A DNA stretch of 64,000 nucleotides from Phoenix dactylifera (lineage: Eukaryota > Streptophyta > Magnoliopsida > Arecales > Arecaceae). The notes beneath the pieces are model-generated. The model was not told the DNA's origin. It did not search any database and saw nothing but the letters and a program-made list of their open reading frames with translations. The stretch covers positions 9,024,475 to 9,088,474 of the forward strand of contig NC_052407.1 in the NCBI RefSeq assembly GCF_009389715.1. Reading direction: 5' to 3'. Of the stretch, positions 35,031 through 47,439 are shown piece by piece; position 1 is the stretch's first letter, and every line of letters begins with the position of its first letter. A program made the position numbers and the translations under genes.

Positions 35031-38000
35031 ATAATAGACAGTTAAGGGAAAGACAACATTGGAAAAGTTCATGGGTTTTCACTACAGAAAATATATTCTT
35101 TTCATGTAGTTATTGCATTTTAAAGTGAAGTTGATCTTTGGTGCATAATTTAAAAATTGTGAGATTGGGTAGTTTTAGTTGGTCATTGTAAATTTGCTTT
35201 TGTATCTACCTTCAAACCTACTGTGCACTTTCATAGACATATTAATTTGATTTATTTTTCAGATGTGTATATCATATAAAGTATTAGAATTAAGTATAAA
35301 ATTGGATGAATAATGTTGAAACATTTTTTACATATCTCTACAAGCATTGGAGGTTTACCTTATAAAATGTGCTGCACTTCCTTAAAAGTTTCATATTGAT
35401 GCAGTCTGTAAAAAGATGCCTGGTTTTGCTATAAATTATCTTTCCATGGCGTCTAGTGTTTCTTTTACAAAGCTTTTGTAATTCTAGTGGCAGATACAGT
35501 TCAACACAGAAAATTGTTGGAGAACATGCCTTTTTTTTTTAACATTATAAGAGATATATAATGCTGTAAAGCTTGTTCTTTATTCTTTTTTTTTCCACTC
35601 ATCACTATATTTGCCAATTACCAATTCTAATTAGGAATCATTTATTATTATGTACAATTGTTGTAACTTATTAGTAGAAAATTTAAGGTGTTACACCCTC
35701 TTTAGAATCTCTTCAAAAAGTTGTCTCTTCATCCACTTCATAAGCATCTCTTGTTCTAAATCTTCTCTAGAGATTTAATTCCCTACATTTGCACCTGAAT
35801 CTGCTCCCACGGCTGCTCCTGCTTCAGGTAGCTGTTGAATGTCTTATCTCGAACTGCTGGGCTTCCAAAACATACCTTTCGCATGTACCAAGGTTTTGGC
35901 CTACTAGTAAAGCAAAATATGGTGCATCAATTGTGTTAGGAGCACAGAGAATTAGAAGTATAACCCTTGGTTTCTGCACATGGAGCCAATCCATAGATGT
36001 TCAATGTGATTCTCCATGGACGTTTACTATATCATTCCAATAGACAATCACAGGTTTGAACATTAATTTCTAGTTAAATTGCTGCATTGCATTCATTTAT
36101 TTTGCACGAGCTAAGAGAAATGGAAATCATGAATTAAAGTGCTAGTGCCATCAAAGGGGCAAAAATGTTAAAAAACATTTGACTTTCATGCATAATTATA
36201 TTCTACATTTGTTTTCATTTGTCTGTAATCTGTAACTAACAAAACATTAGCAACATGGAAATGAATTGTCCCAACAACATAACACGACGCACAATTTCCT
36301 GATTAGAGATGCAAGTCTTAGAAACTATTGCAAGTTGTATTGGAGTATAAAAGTTTGGAAAGTACCTTCTGAGCTGGTACAATCTGCACTCAATGGACTC
36401 AGTCCTAGAAATTGCCTCTTCAAAGGGTGATGGTTTTGAGGCTTCACTGGTTTTATTCCAAGTATTTCAGGTATTGTTCTCTCCTATTTCTTTTTATTGG
36501 ACACATAGTGCTGAAAAGCAATATCCGTTAGTTTAATCAATTTCTGTTTACTGGCAGCAGATGTGGACTTATGCTTAAGTTTAATATACTTGCCTTCAGC
36601 ACTGTTTTTGAGATTATAATCAATTAATAGCAAGCATGCTCATCTTAAGGTTTTAGCCATCTTCAATTTAGATGTAATTGGCAATAAAGCAGAAAGAAAT
36701 AAGCAAATAAGAATTTGGAAAAATCTGCTTACCCTTCATATCTGTCTGTTATACAGTTAGTTGTTCAGAAATGGTTAATATGACTTTCTCTGGAGTCACG
36801 AGGTACAGCTGCTAATATTTTAGTTCATATATTTTTTTCTTGTAATCGAAACCATGTATTCATATTAACCTGGGACTGGTTTAACTTGATAAACTGTGGG
36901 TTTGCCTGATTATTTTTTAGCTGAGGTTGTTCTCAAGATCAGAACATAATGTACAATCCTTAGTTTGCACCTGAATTTTTACACTTAGTTCTGCAAACAT
37001 CTTATTTTAATTAATTTTCAAAAGGTGTGATCTTTCAAAAAGCCAAATCTGTTGTGAAGGCTCCAGTTCTCTCCCTTCTAAATGACCCATTAAGTTCATC
37101 CACAAGCATTACGGAATATGATCTTGATGTTCTGATCCGAAGATTCTGTCATATAAAGACACAGATACCCACCCCCACTCCCACCCCCCCCCCCCCCCCC
37201 ACCCAAAAAAAAAGGCCAAAAAAAAAACTCTTTTTCCATTTGTCTTATTGCAATTTTCTGTTTCCATGTTCCAAGTGGTAAATATTTTTTCAATGTTCTA
37301 TGTACACATATTTGCTTGATGGCCTGCAGCATTGAATGCATTGATCTCTGAGTTCCTAGCCAACACTGTTGACTGCAATCTTTTGCACTACCAAAAGAGC
37401 CTGGAGGTCTCATTTGTTTTTCTGAAAAGTATTGTTGATTAATATAATAATCTTCAATTGGTTACAAGCTTTTATGTTGAGATTCATGTGTTAAATCTCT
37501 ACTAACTTATGACTTCATAGACAGCTCGACCTGCATTGTACACATTAATTTAAGTAAGGCTTTGTGAATGGACTCTAAGATATTCATAACATTCTAGAAA
37601 TTTGTTACTGTAAATATATCCGAGAATCATTATCCAAGCTATCAGGAGTCAGCATCATAAAACCTTATTCATTAATGATGTGTACTGAATCTGCTATCAA
37701 AAGAATTTGTATTAAAAGCTGCCCTTGATTTCATGAGAAATTTTTTCCACTACCTTCTAGCAAGTTCTGTCCAAGTTTCCTTAGCTTTTTCTTTGTTCCT
37801 GACCTTAGACACAAAATTAAGCGCTAAGTCTTTTTGGGCCACCTCACATCTTTGTTATATATGCTGCTTCTTCACCTTGACCATAATTTGTGCAACTCCT
37901 ACTAGTCTGGTATACTTGTTTCTTACCATATCCTATTATCCTTTCGAAGCAGCCAACATATCCAAATGAAAATCCTCACCTTTGCTCCTTTTTCATCAAC

Positions 38001-38155
38001 CAACATATTGAAATGAAAATCATCACCTTTTCCTTTGTTCTCCATCCACCTGGACCTTCTTATTGCCTAGCATATCTTAAAGTATTATTATCATTATATA
38101 GATTTTTTTTTTCCGGATCAATATTGATCACAATATGGTATCTCTTTTTCCATCA

Positions 38156-38158
<3 letters not shown>

Positions 38159-38196
<38 letters not shown>
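38159..38196. repeat. Poly-T tract, about 38 bases
   Basis: Uninterrupted T run. It may be the complement of a retroposon poly-A tail, but no element body was recognised next to it. Confidence 0.9.
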
Positions 38197-38199
<3 letters not shown>

Positions 38200-40552
38200 T
38201 TGGGCATCAATTAAATTTTTCAGTTTCATTGAAGACATCTGTATACACTTAATGTTTTGCTGATCATTAGGTCCTTGTCTTATAAAGTTTTTCTTCATTG
38301 ATCAACATTTGACCTTACTCTCATAAATTGACACCATGATATCCACAAACATCACCTTAATAGACATCTCTATTTGTGGACATCATGCAAATTACGAGTA
38401 TCTCTGCTATAGTAATTTTATATTTGGTAGTCAGCGTGGTTCATCAAGCCGAAACTAGTATAGCCACTAAGAGCATATCACGGCTTCTTCCCATGGAAGG
38501 GGTGGTGCCATGGTTGAGAGGATTTGGTGAGCTCTATTGCATTATATGTTAGCGAAACCAAATAAAATGTTCATGCCTAACATGTTTGTGAGGGCCGCTA
38601 TTATCAGAAAACATTATTTTTATTTTCTGTGGACCATTAATTTGCAAACAGCTTATTTTTTAGTTTTATGGCCACTCATATTCAACAAATAGACAACCAA
38701 AAAGGGTAGGAGGTTTGTTGGGTATCATGGACAATTTACATGGTCCAGTCACTACACACGGACGTTTTGCTCTAAGTTCCTGTTCTGTATAGCTGTTTTA
38801 CATGGGCTGTGGTGTTTTTTAAGTTATGTGGTTATGCCCCCTTTTAGGGGTTCTTTGGTTATCTGGTTATCATTCTTATCATTGCTTTAGACTAGCCCTC
38901 GAAAAACAATATTATAAATTTAGTTGTTCTTTTGGCAACACTAAATTTGTGGCTTTAGATTGAGCCTCTGAAAGCAATGTTTTATATACTTAATTCTTGC
39001 TATCACATCTTCTAAATGTACCAATTTGGTTGTACAGTTAAGATATGATAATTTCAACATTCATTGACTGCTAATATAGGCCAGTACCTATGGAAGTGTA
39101 TATATACGTATACGTATATGTATATGTATGGATGTATATAGAAAAGCAAGGAAATCATAAGACTCCCAAAAATAAGATAGTGGAATTTAAAAGAAATGGA
39201 AAACATAACATTCATTAGGGATGACTTTTGAAGAAAAGAAATTGAAAGACATTTGTCATGTTGACTCAGATAACAGATTTTGTGAAAGAATTGCTAGTGA
39301 AGTTTCTATGGAATTTAAAGGTGGAAGGCATACTTATTGAGCAATTTGATGTGTTAGATTCTTTAAAAGTGAGCGTGATATGATCTTTGAAGGGTGATGA
39401 AATCATGAAACCAATAAATTAATCTGGTTCGCAAGTTTGTGTGATGCAGTCTTGAGAATAAAGTTGTCCTAAATTATTAAAAAGAGTATTGTGATACCTT
39501 TTTGTAAGAAAAAGCGATACGCTAAATTGCACTATTGCTGTGAAGTTAATATATTGTTTATACTTCAGATTTGTGGAAGATGGTGATGGAAAGTGATCAA
39601 CGCAAATGCCAACAGTGTATGGAATCATGTCAGCTTTTTGTCTGGTAGGTCTATCATGAAGGAAATTTTCTTGCCCAAGCTGGTGCTTATTTGGATATGC
39701 ATAATAATCATTAATGGTTTTTATTGTCATGGAGGAAGCATATGGCAAAGTACTGCAAGAAGTAAACTGGTCAGAACAGAGGACGAACGTATACTCCGGG
39801 GCTATGTAAAATTAGTTAAGAAATGTATGGAGTGTTGTATTGTCATGAGAAGCATAAGGTTTTAAATTCAAGGGGCCTATATGAAGGACCAAATTACTTT
39901 AGTTATAGATGGACCCACTATTGATATCCAGGTGGAGTTCCATGGTTATGTAATTTAAAGGTAGTATGATATTAGTTGATATTCTAAGATTAAGATTCAC
40001 TACATATATCCATAGTTATGATTGAAGGCTTTGAGGATAATTACTCGAAAATAATCAGCACGAGTAAAAGCATATGTAATGCTGTTCTTATTGAAACTGA
40101 AATGAATACAAGGTTGCAGTAAAAATTGCTACTTGTTAATCATATTATCGACAAACTTCTGTTGTCCTGATTTATTTACAGTATACTTGTAATGTAGATT
40201 TAAGGTTATGGAATATAAGCTAAACATCAATGTAAATGCATCCATGCGCTTCCATTAATCATACGTACATGTATTTGCATGCACACATACATGTATATGT
40301 ATACATATTACATTTTCAGGGGTGGGGGATTGGCAGGAGAAAAAAAAGGAGTCATATGGCAGGCCCTTGTGAGATGCAATTGTTATATGCTGCAGAGGCT
40401 TCACCTTTTGCATGTCCAACTGTTACTATTTTTCATAAATAGTAGATTTGTGTATGTGTGCATGTGTATCCATACATATATATATTTTTCTCCTGATTAG
40501 TAAGCTGGATCTTAGGATTTGTTACCTTAAAAAATAATTACAAAAATGAACT

Positions 40553-41165
40553 ATCTTTGTTAACTAACCTATCAGCTATATCCCTATCTCTGATGTTTAT
40601 GCATATATTGGTACAAGGATATTTCTTTGTTTTATACCTTTCTCTTCTCTTCAGAAAATTTTGTGCATTACTTCTTTGTAATTTCTTGTGCAATTTTGAC
40701 AATCGTTTCGCATTTCCTTGACTTCCTGGCTGATTTTTCTCAAATGCTGAACTAGTATGTACTTGAGTGGTGTGAGAGAATAACTTTCTGTTGTATTACA
40801 AACCAAAATTAAGTCCTATAATATTTTTTTCATACCTGAAGAAAAGCTGTCTATATGTTACATCTTTGTTTACTAACCTATCAGCTACACTCCTATCTCT
40901 GATGTTTCTGCATATATTAGTACAAGGACATATCATTGTTTTATGCCTTCCCCTTCTCTTTGAAAATTTTGTGCATTACTTCTTTGTAATTTCTTGTGAA
41001 ATTTTGACAATAGTTTCGCATTTCCTTAACTCCCTGGCTGAGTTTTCTCAAATGCTGAACTAGTATGTACTTGAGTGATCTGAGAGAATAACTTTCTGTT
41101 GTATTAAGAACCAAAATTAAGTCCTATAATATTCTTTTCATAAACGAAATGTTGTCTATATGGGT
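40553..41165 (+). repeat. Tandem duplication, unit about 309 bp
   Basis: ACTAACCTATCAGCTA at 40563 recurs at 40872, and the similarity continues through TGAACTAGTATGTACTTGAG and GTCCTATAATATT to the end of each unit. By eye the two units agree at about nine positions in ten. There is no gene in either unit. Confidence 0.9.
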
Positions 41166-42168
41166 ATCAAATGCATCTGGATTTCCTGGCAGAACCACTT
41201 TTCTTCCTAACATAATTATAGTTATGCATGTCTCCTCTGGCACTTCAGGTCATATGCATGCTAGCGTGGCTTATTTGTTCTTTTAAATAGGCTTTAAGCT
41301 TTCTTTGGAGCATATTGGATTCTGATTGATTGGTTACATCAAGCCCCTTAATATAATGTTCTACTTGGGACAACTTGCTGGGTTTGAGTTTGGTCTTGGG
41401 GTAGGCCTATTTGAAACTTTTAGATAGGTCCAGCCCATTGTCGCTCATGTATGGTAGCTCTCCTAGTAATGGAACAAGGCCCACTTTGCTACCATTGCAA
41501 CCTCAATCTTGATTTATAGAGGTATAGTCTGTTTTACTTGAAATGTCGGGAACTTGCGCATGTTCTGCAACCTGAAGAATGAAATCAGGATAAGTTTGGA
41601 AGGACAAAACTTTTTCAAAAATAGCCCATGATTTCACTGTTTCAAATAACTAAATGGTGACTAGAAGCTGCTAGGGCAGTATAAGTTTGATGGCTGCAAT
41701 ACTAGCAAGTATTTGTCTTAGAGGGCTAAGATTGAAGTAGCTACGGCAAATGGAATGTCTATACCATTGGTATTCTTTTTGGTTCTATTTATTTTAGTAA
41801 TAAGTACTTCATTTCATCTTTTATCCATTATCCTATCTTTCACTTACCAAATATTTATGCAAAATAATCCCAAATAATCATTAAAGTATCATATGATTTG
41901 TTTATCGATTGATGCTTTAATTCATTTTTGTCATGTTCTGTGGTGGTCCTGCTGTTGCCTCTCATATCTATTGTTCAAAATGTTCTAAATACTACATATA
42001 TCAACCATTAGACATTCTTCTCTGTTGTTTGAAATTTTATCTTTTTAAAAAATTCCAAAATCTGGGCAAATTTTCAGTCCCACCCCCTCAAAGGGAAAAA
42101 AAACTCACCACCGCTGCCACCACAGATTCTTTTCTAGCTGTATATTTCTTAAAACTCAAGGTTCTAGT

Positions 42169-42498
42169 AACCAAGTAACCAAGTAATCATGTTGCAGTAA
42201 ACTGTTAGATGAATGGACATTTGGTTTATATTGGTCATATTGGATATCTCATGTCCAGAGAAAGAGACCAAGTAACCAAGTAATCACTCAACGTCGATAT
42301 TCTTCCTAGCAACCAAGTAATCAACCAAAAAAATTGTCTTGTGTATTTAAACTTATGAATAATTTGCTTGCTAAATTTTCTTCCTGTTTTTGTTGTGAGT
42401 CCATGTCAAGGGATTCTTCACGGCAACCAAGTAATCACCCAAAAAAGTTGTCTGGTGTGTACGAACTTGTGAAAAATTTGCTTGTTGAAATTTCCTGT
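42169..42498 (+). repeat. AACCAAGTAATCA repeats with a 114-bp duplicated unit
   Basis: The word AACCAAGTAATCA occurs at about 42176, 42277, 42310 and 42425. The last two begin longer matching units (42309-42386 and 42423-42498) that share CCAAAAAA-TTGTCT and AATTTGCTTG. Confidence 0.8.
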
Positions 42499-45494
42499 GA
42501 CTTATTGACCTCATTTAGCTTTTATGTGGATAAAATAGACCTCATTTATTTTTTATGTATATAAAACAAACATGTTTCTCACGTTATCTTCTTTCTAAAA
42601 TTAAATATATATGAACTGCACTTTTCCTTGATCTAAGTCAAGCACTTGAAAGAAAACTACTCTATCTAAATCAAGTTATTATGGATTTTAATCTTAATCA
42701 CTTATCTGAAAACTGCATGGTTTGATTTTGTAATGGATAAAGTAATGTTGAACTTTTGTTTCAAAAACACATGTGACCATCTCTGTACCTCCTTTGAGTA
42801 AAATTAATGTTTACATCTGACCGTGCAGGTTAGGCTTGAATGGCCACTCCTTGATGGCATATTTGCAGCCCATTTTAGATGTTTGTATCTCCCTTTTTAC
42901 AGCTGCTTACGTTTCCTTTACAGCCTTACTCACTTGTTTAAGCTAAGAGCACGCTGGCAGTTAGCACACTTTGTTTGGGGAAAAGTCAGGTTCAGGTGCT
43001 CCATACTTGGGACAACAAGATAATGCTGCTGCTTGAATTGAACTAACTGCATCCTTTACAAGTTGGCCTTAAATTAATACATAACTGGAAGTTTTCAGAT
43101 AAAAAGCGTTTTATTTTATTTCAAGCTTGGTCGATGCTTTTACTTAGGAATTGTTCAACCTCTTGTTATGCACATAGAGTTCTGGAGCATGTGGCTCGTA
43201 TAGTTTGTTTTTTATTTGGCTGCATTCTCACTTTCCTTTGCCCTGTTCAGTGAATGCGATTCTGTGCTGCTGAAAATTTCCCAGTGTGGAAATTGTCAAA
43301 GCAATCATAAATTTCAATAATCATAAAGTGTAAGTTTATCTTTGTTGACATCAGTTTGATTTGTTTTTGGAGTTTGTTCATCAACTCCTTAGACTTTTGA
43401 TTTTTTAAGGTGTTAACACCGTTATAAATTTGTTGTTAACTACTTGTCCATGTATATTTTTTGGTCTATCAGCACAGGTCACTGCCCACATGATGAGGGC
43501 ATGGAGTGTATTTGAAAACTATGGAAATATGGGATTCCGTCCTTCTAAACGAGCACTTCTGAGGAGGTAATATATTAGTTACTCAAAATAGAACTGCAAT
43601 GAAGTTGAACTTCTATTGGATACTGCTTTTTCATTAGTAAATTTGTATCATGTTTTCGAGATAATAGTGCTAAAAAATAACTATATTCGAAGATTAACTA
43701 CAACATATTTCATTTTTTTTCTGCTGAGTTGTGTTCCACACATTCCTATTCTGTGAAAAAAATACGTGGAAAAGGAAAAAAATCAACAATTGAAGGTATG
43801 TTCGAAAATGAAGTATCATGTAAAATATTTGACCAGTAAATTGAGTTTTCAATTTAAATTTATGCCAATAAACATTAGTTGGTATACAATATGAGGTAGT
43901 TGAGCCAGGTCTCCAGCATGTAGGCACCCTAGGTAACTTCTTGACTGTGCCCAAGGATCATATTCCTGAGTTCTTATGTTAAGGAGCTACTAAGTGAGAC
44001 AGAGGTAGGGGAGAGAACAAAACGAATTAGATAGAGAGAAAAAGTACCCTGAGACGTGATATGTGAAAAAAAAAAAAAGAAAAAATAATGGACACTGGAA
44101 TTTATATGATTTGCATTGGTCTAATTGTGAATTTTCTGTTTGAAGGCATGTTCTGAAGTTGATGAAGGTTAGATTGCTGCTGCTTCTGCTACCACCATGG
44201 CTAAATATCCATTCTATAGTATCTTATTATTACATGAATTTTGTCATTGTACTAATGTTATAGGAGAAGATGCTATGAGCATTCCCCGTAGTTGCTTTCA
44301 GTCGTGCTTCATGGGGAGGCATTATATGATGGTGCTAAAATATTTTGGGGTGCTTGTGCTCAGAGAATCCATTCTTTCATTATCTTTGGTTAGGCAGGAA
44401 ATCGATGCTATGTTGGTTATACCTTTTAGAGATGTCTTTTTTTTAATTTATTTGATTGTGTTTGGAGGAGGTTACTTAGGAGTACTACTTCAATGCCTGT
44501 GAAAGCAATTCCTGGGAAATATACGACCTCATTTGCTCTCGATAATGTGGTATTTGGTTGTACATGAGCAATGGTGAACCTTCGTAGAGGGTAATGATCT
44601 AGTGATCACAGCTCAATGTGAAGGTTAATGAATCATTATGGTGTTTCCTAAATCTGAGAGACAAATTTTCGGGGAGACAGAAAATTGGATAATACTTAAT
44701 GCTGCAATGAGATCTTATAAAGCTCCATGATTTTGAAATTTGATCAATTTAAACTGCTTCGACCTTGGAAAATTTTTATCAGCCACGAGCTATCTACAGG
44801 GAGTAGAATCTCTGGGTGCGCTCGACGAACTTTTGGCCCGGGTATTGTACAAACACCGTCCAATTTTGTGATGATCCTTCCGGATCCAGATTCTGAAAAT
44901 TACTCTTAGGTTGGCTTTAAACGTCGTGCTGATCCTCTCTGTCAGACCAAAAAAAGTCTTATCTCTATGGTAGGGGCTCGTCTTGGTAATCAGATTTGGA
45001 TGATTTGATGGAAATCCCACCTTATCCATCTATCATCGAAAATTAGAAATCTTCTGACGCTTCGATTTCCGATGCTGAGCTGATAGTGAGGCTTTCTAAA
45101 CTAGGTATATATTCAGGAAGACCAAGTGGGACGTGAATTGAGTGGCCATTTATGGGCTTGCGATCCGAGCGGGCGAGCTACCCACTGCACTTTGTGACAT
45201 TTTATTTACTAATTTTATTGGATGCATCCATATTTGTGTAGTATGACTTGCCAGCTTTAATGCAAAAAGAAAAAAAAAGAAAAAAAAAAGAAAAAGAAGA
45301 AGAAGAAGCAACCCGCCCCCTCGATTGCTTCGGTGTATGTACAAGAGAGAGTCAGAAATCGCAGAAAGGGACTACCAGGTGCCACACAGATTGTAGCAGG
45401 AGCAGGCGGAGGTGAGAAAAGTAGGAAAATACGGCTTCTCCGTTGCCGAGACCAGCTACTTGATATCGCACTCATCCGGAATATTCCGATCCCA

Positions 45495-45918
45495 TTAGAA
45501 GGAGCGGCAGAGGTTATAAGGAGCGCATTCGAGCACCGCCGTCCACACGCCGCTCCTCCCCCTCCCCCTCCCCCTCCCCCTCCCCATCCGGTGATGCCTC
45601 CTCCTCCGCCGTTGGATCTTGCTATCACCACCCATCCCCACCGGCGGATACCGCCCGATCTCGGTATCAGTCTTCCGCAGCATCGCCCACATCACGTGCA
45701 AGTCCTCGTACTCGCACGTCCTCACCTCCTTCCTCAGCTTCCACAATCCTGTATGTCGTCAATCGAATCAAGTCCCATCGAATTCGAGTCCGAGGGTTCT
45801 GATCGTTGGAGAAAAGTGTCATCGGAAACTTACCGGTTTTCCGAACGCCGATGCGTGTAGCCACGTTGATCCAGACTTGCCTCATCGGAATCACCACCCG
45901 ATCCCACAAGCACTCCAT
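45495..45918 (-). CDS. Small conserved plant protein of unknown function (2 exons)
   Basis: Exon 1 (45918-45834) starts at the ATG of MECLWDRVVIPMRQVWINVA. A GTAAGT donor and a TACAG acceptor join it in frame (G|GA Gly) to exon 2 (45748-45495), giving 112 aa. Residues 30-60 (LWKLRKEVRTCEYEDLHVMW) match a motif I recall from short uncharacterised plant proteins, and the C-terminal CAPYNLCRSF resembles their conserved end. Between them is a basic low-complexity stretch, with RGRGRGRGR encoded by a (CCCCCT)n repeat on the + strand. No signal peptide or membrane segment is visible. The conserved motif, clean intron and GC-rich coding region support a real gene. Its function is unknown, and the low-complexity insert could be a lineage-specific expansion. 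Confidence 0.7.
45547..45586. repeat. (CCCCCT)n hexanucleotide-like repeat inside the small gene
   Basis: C/T-rich repeat on the + strand that encodes alternating Arg-Gly on the minus strand within exon 2 of the small gene. Confidence 0.85.
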
Positions 45919-46234
45919 CCCTCCCAAATCCCTTCCTCTCCTTGTATTCCGAATTCCGATAGCCTAGCGACAGAGAGCGAGAGCGCGAGAGAGAGAGAGA
46001 GAGATTGGATGATCTGAAGAAGCAAAGGAGAAAAATTTTAACCAAAATCTCTTTCGGAAGCCCCTCTCGGTCTCCGGTCTCTAAATCTTTTTCCCGGAGC
46101 CGGGCTACTTCCCTTCTTAAAAATGGCTCCCGTACGCGTTACTATTAGCGGCGCGGGGGTGGTCCCCGCCGCGTGATGTCAGCGTGTCCCCACCGCGTCT
46201 TACTCGACAGGACGCGGACGGCCTTCTCAACCGT

Positions 46235-46242
46235 ACACGTGG
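46235..46242 (-). promoter_or_regulatory. G-box / ABRE-like motif upstream of the small gene
   Basis: ACACGTGG contains the palindromic CACGTG core at 46236-46241, about 320 bp upstream of the minus-strand start codon. It matches the binding site of bZIP and bHLH factors, including abscisic acid response elements. Function is inferred from position and sequence only. Confidence 0.4.
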
Positions 46243-46554
46243 AGCGCTTGCGGGCTTCAACTCTTCTCGTGCCGTATGGTTCCGCAGAGATATTTGTGTG
46301 TGTGGTCGAGGTTTCGCTGTCTACCGTCAGGAAGGGGAGGGCGGCCTCGGATGCCGGCATGTGAGCTGATGCGCGTCGGATCGTACGGCCTAGATCTCGA
46401 GAAGATGCGTGAGATCTGGGCTTGTCGCCGGTTGGGTCCCTGTCGGACCTCGTTAGATAAAAAGGACACCTTTTTTGTCGTCGGCCGTCGGGCGGCCCAT
46501 ATTTTTCGGATTTTTGAAATAGGAGCGCGGGCCTGATAGAGAATGCCAAGCATC

Positions 46555-46966
46555 ACCACCAAGGTGGTAGCCCAGTTGGAACGGGACATTTGCTTCTAAC
46601 CAAGTGGTTCCAGGTTCGAAACGCACGGGCGTCGATTAAATTTGGGGACCGGATGCCCCGCGCTTGGACACGGGGTCTGGAAGTGCTACTGGTCGGCTGG
46701 TAGCCTGGGTGGTGCCAGGTGTGACGTACTCACACGGGGTACTCGTGCTAGGGCCCAGTGGGGTAACTGAGCCGGGGCCACAGGTGGGGAGGGTATGAGT
46801 AAAAAATGGCTGGGGTCTGGTGAGCTGGGTCTATACCAAACGGTCATTCTGCCCGCATCGAACATGCTCCTGGCGGGGTGAGGGCCCAGTGTGGGGCTGC
46901 TACGCGGGATGGGCTTGCCCTTCCCCCTCTTCCCCTTTTTTCATTAAAAAAAAAAAAAAAAAAAAA
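46555..46966 (+). mobile_element. Complete tRNA-derived SINE, 412 bp, with target-site duplication
   Basis: The element starts after GCCAAGCATC (46545-46554) and ends in 21 A residues (46946-46966), after which GCCAAGCATC recurs exactly (46967-46976). Near the 5' end TAGCCCAGTTGG (46568-46579) is a perfect tRNA-type A box and GGTTCGAAACG (46613-46623) a good B box, so it can be read by RNA polymerase III. The rest is a GC-rich body of unknown origin. At 412 bp it is longer than most plant SINEs. The intact tail and perfect duplication point to a fairly recent insertion. Confidence 0.85.
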
Positions 46967-47439
46967 GCCAAGCATCCCCCCGGCTCCGGATGTCGCGTTC
47001 AAGCGGTCAACATCTGATGACGCGGCGTCTCCTGTTTTGTTAGGTCTATTATTAATTATATATTTAACCAATTGCCGACTGCCACGTATGAGTGGGCAGG
47101 TGCGGCGAGGGAGAGGGAGTGGTGAACAAAAAACGTCCGCTGAGAGCAGTTTTCCTTTTTTTTTTTTTTTTTTTAATGCCATGTATGCTGTTGTATCCAT
47201 AAAACTAAGGATTCAAAATAGGATTAACTTCTTTTCTTAAGAAAGTTCGTCCGTTCCATAGCTTAAAAAACAAAAAAAATTACATAAAGCATCTTCTTTC
47301 TCGAGTCATTATTTTTCCTTTTGTCTGTCCTTGGGACTTTTCTTCTTCTCCTTGTTGTGTTCCTTTGTTCTCCTCCGAATCTTCTTGCTCATACAGTCGT
47401 CCATCCCAAGTGTGTATCATGTGGTCATACATTGTATAT

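Larger units (their letters stand above)
35050..45490. other. 10.4 kb region without an intact gene; exon-like remnants
   Basis: AT-rich DNA with no complete gene on either strand. Several + strand segments are bounded by plausible splice sites and encode protein-like peptides: 36354-36470, 37025-37160, 37330-37406, 42829-42910 and 43478-43566. I could not name the protein. Also present are a C-run at 37186-37200, a 38-base T run at 38159-38196, a 309-bp tandem duplication at 40553-41165 and AACCAAGTAATCA repeats at 42169-42498. No RNA gene was recognised. Confidence 0.5.

Noticed and set aside
37180..37281. Coding continuation of the 37027 frame through the C-run
   Set aside because: It runs into a poly-C and poly-A tract giving a proline/lysine string, which looks like a microsatellite expansion.
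46145..46590. Several overlapping frames on both strands upstream of the SINE
   Set aside because: GC-rich promoter-like DNA; no domain and no consistent frame.
46568..46623. A tRNA gene
   Set aside because: A and B boxes are good, but the rest does not fold as a tRNA (no matching acceptor arm) and the poly-A tail with target duplication shows a SINE.
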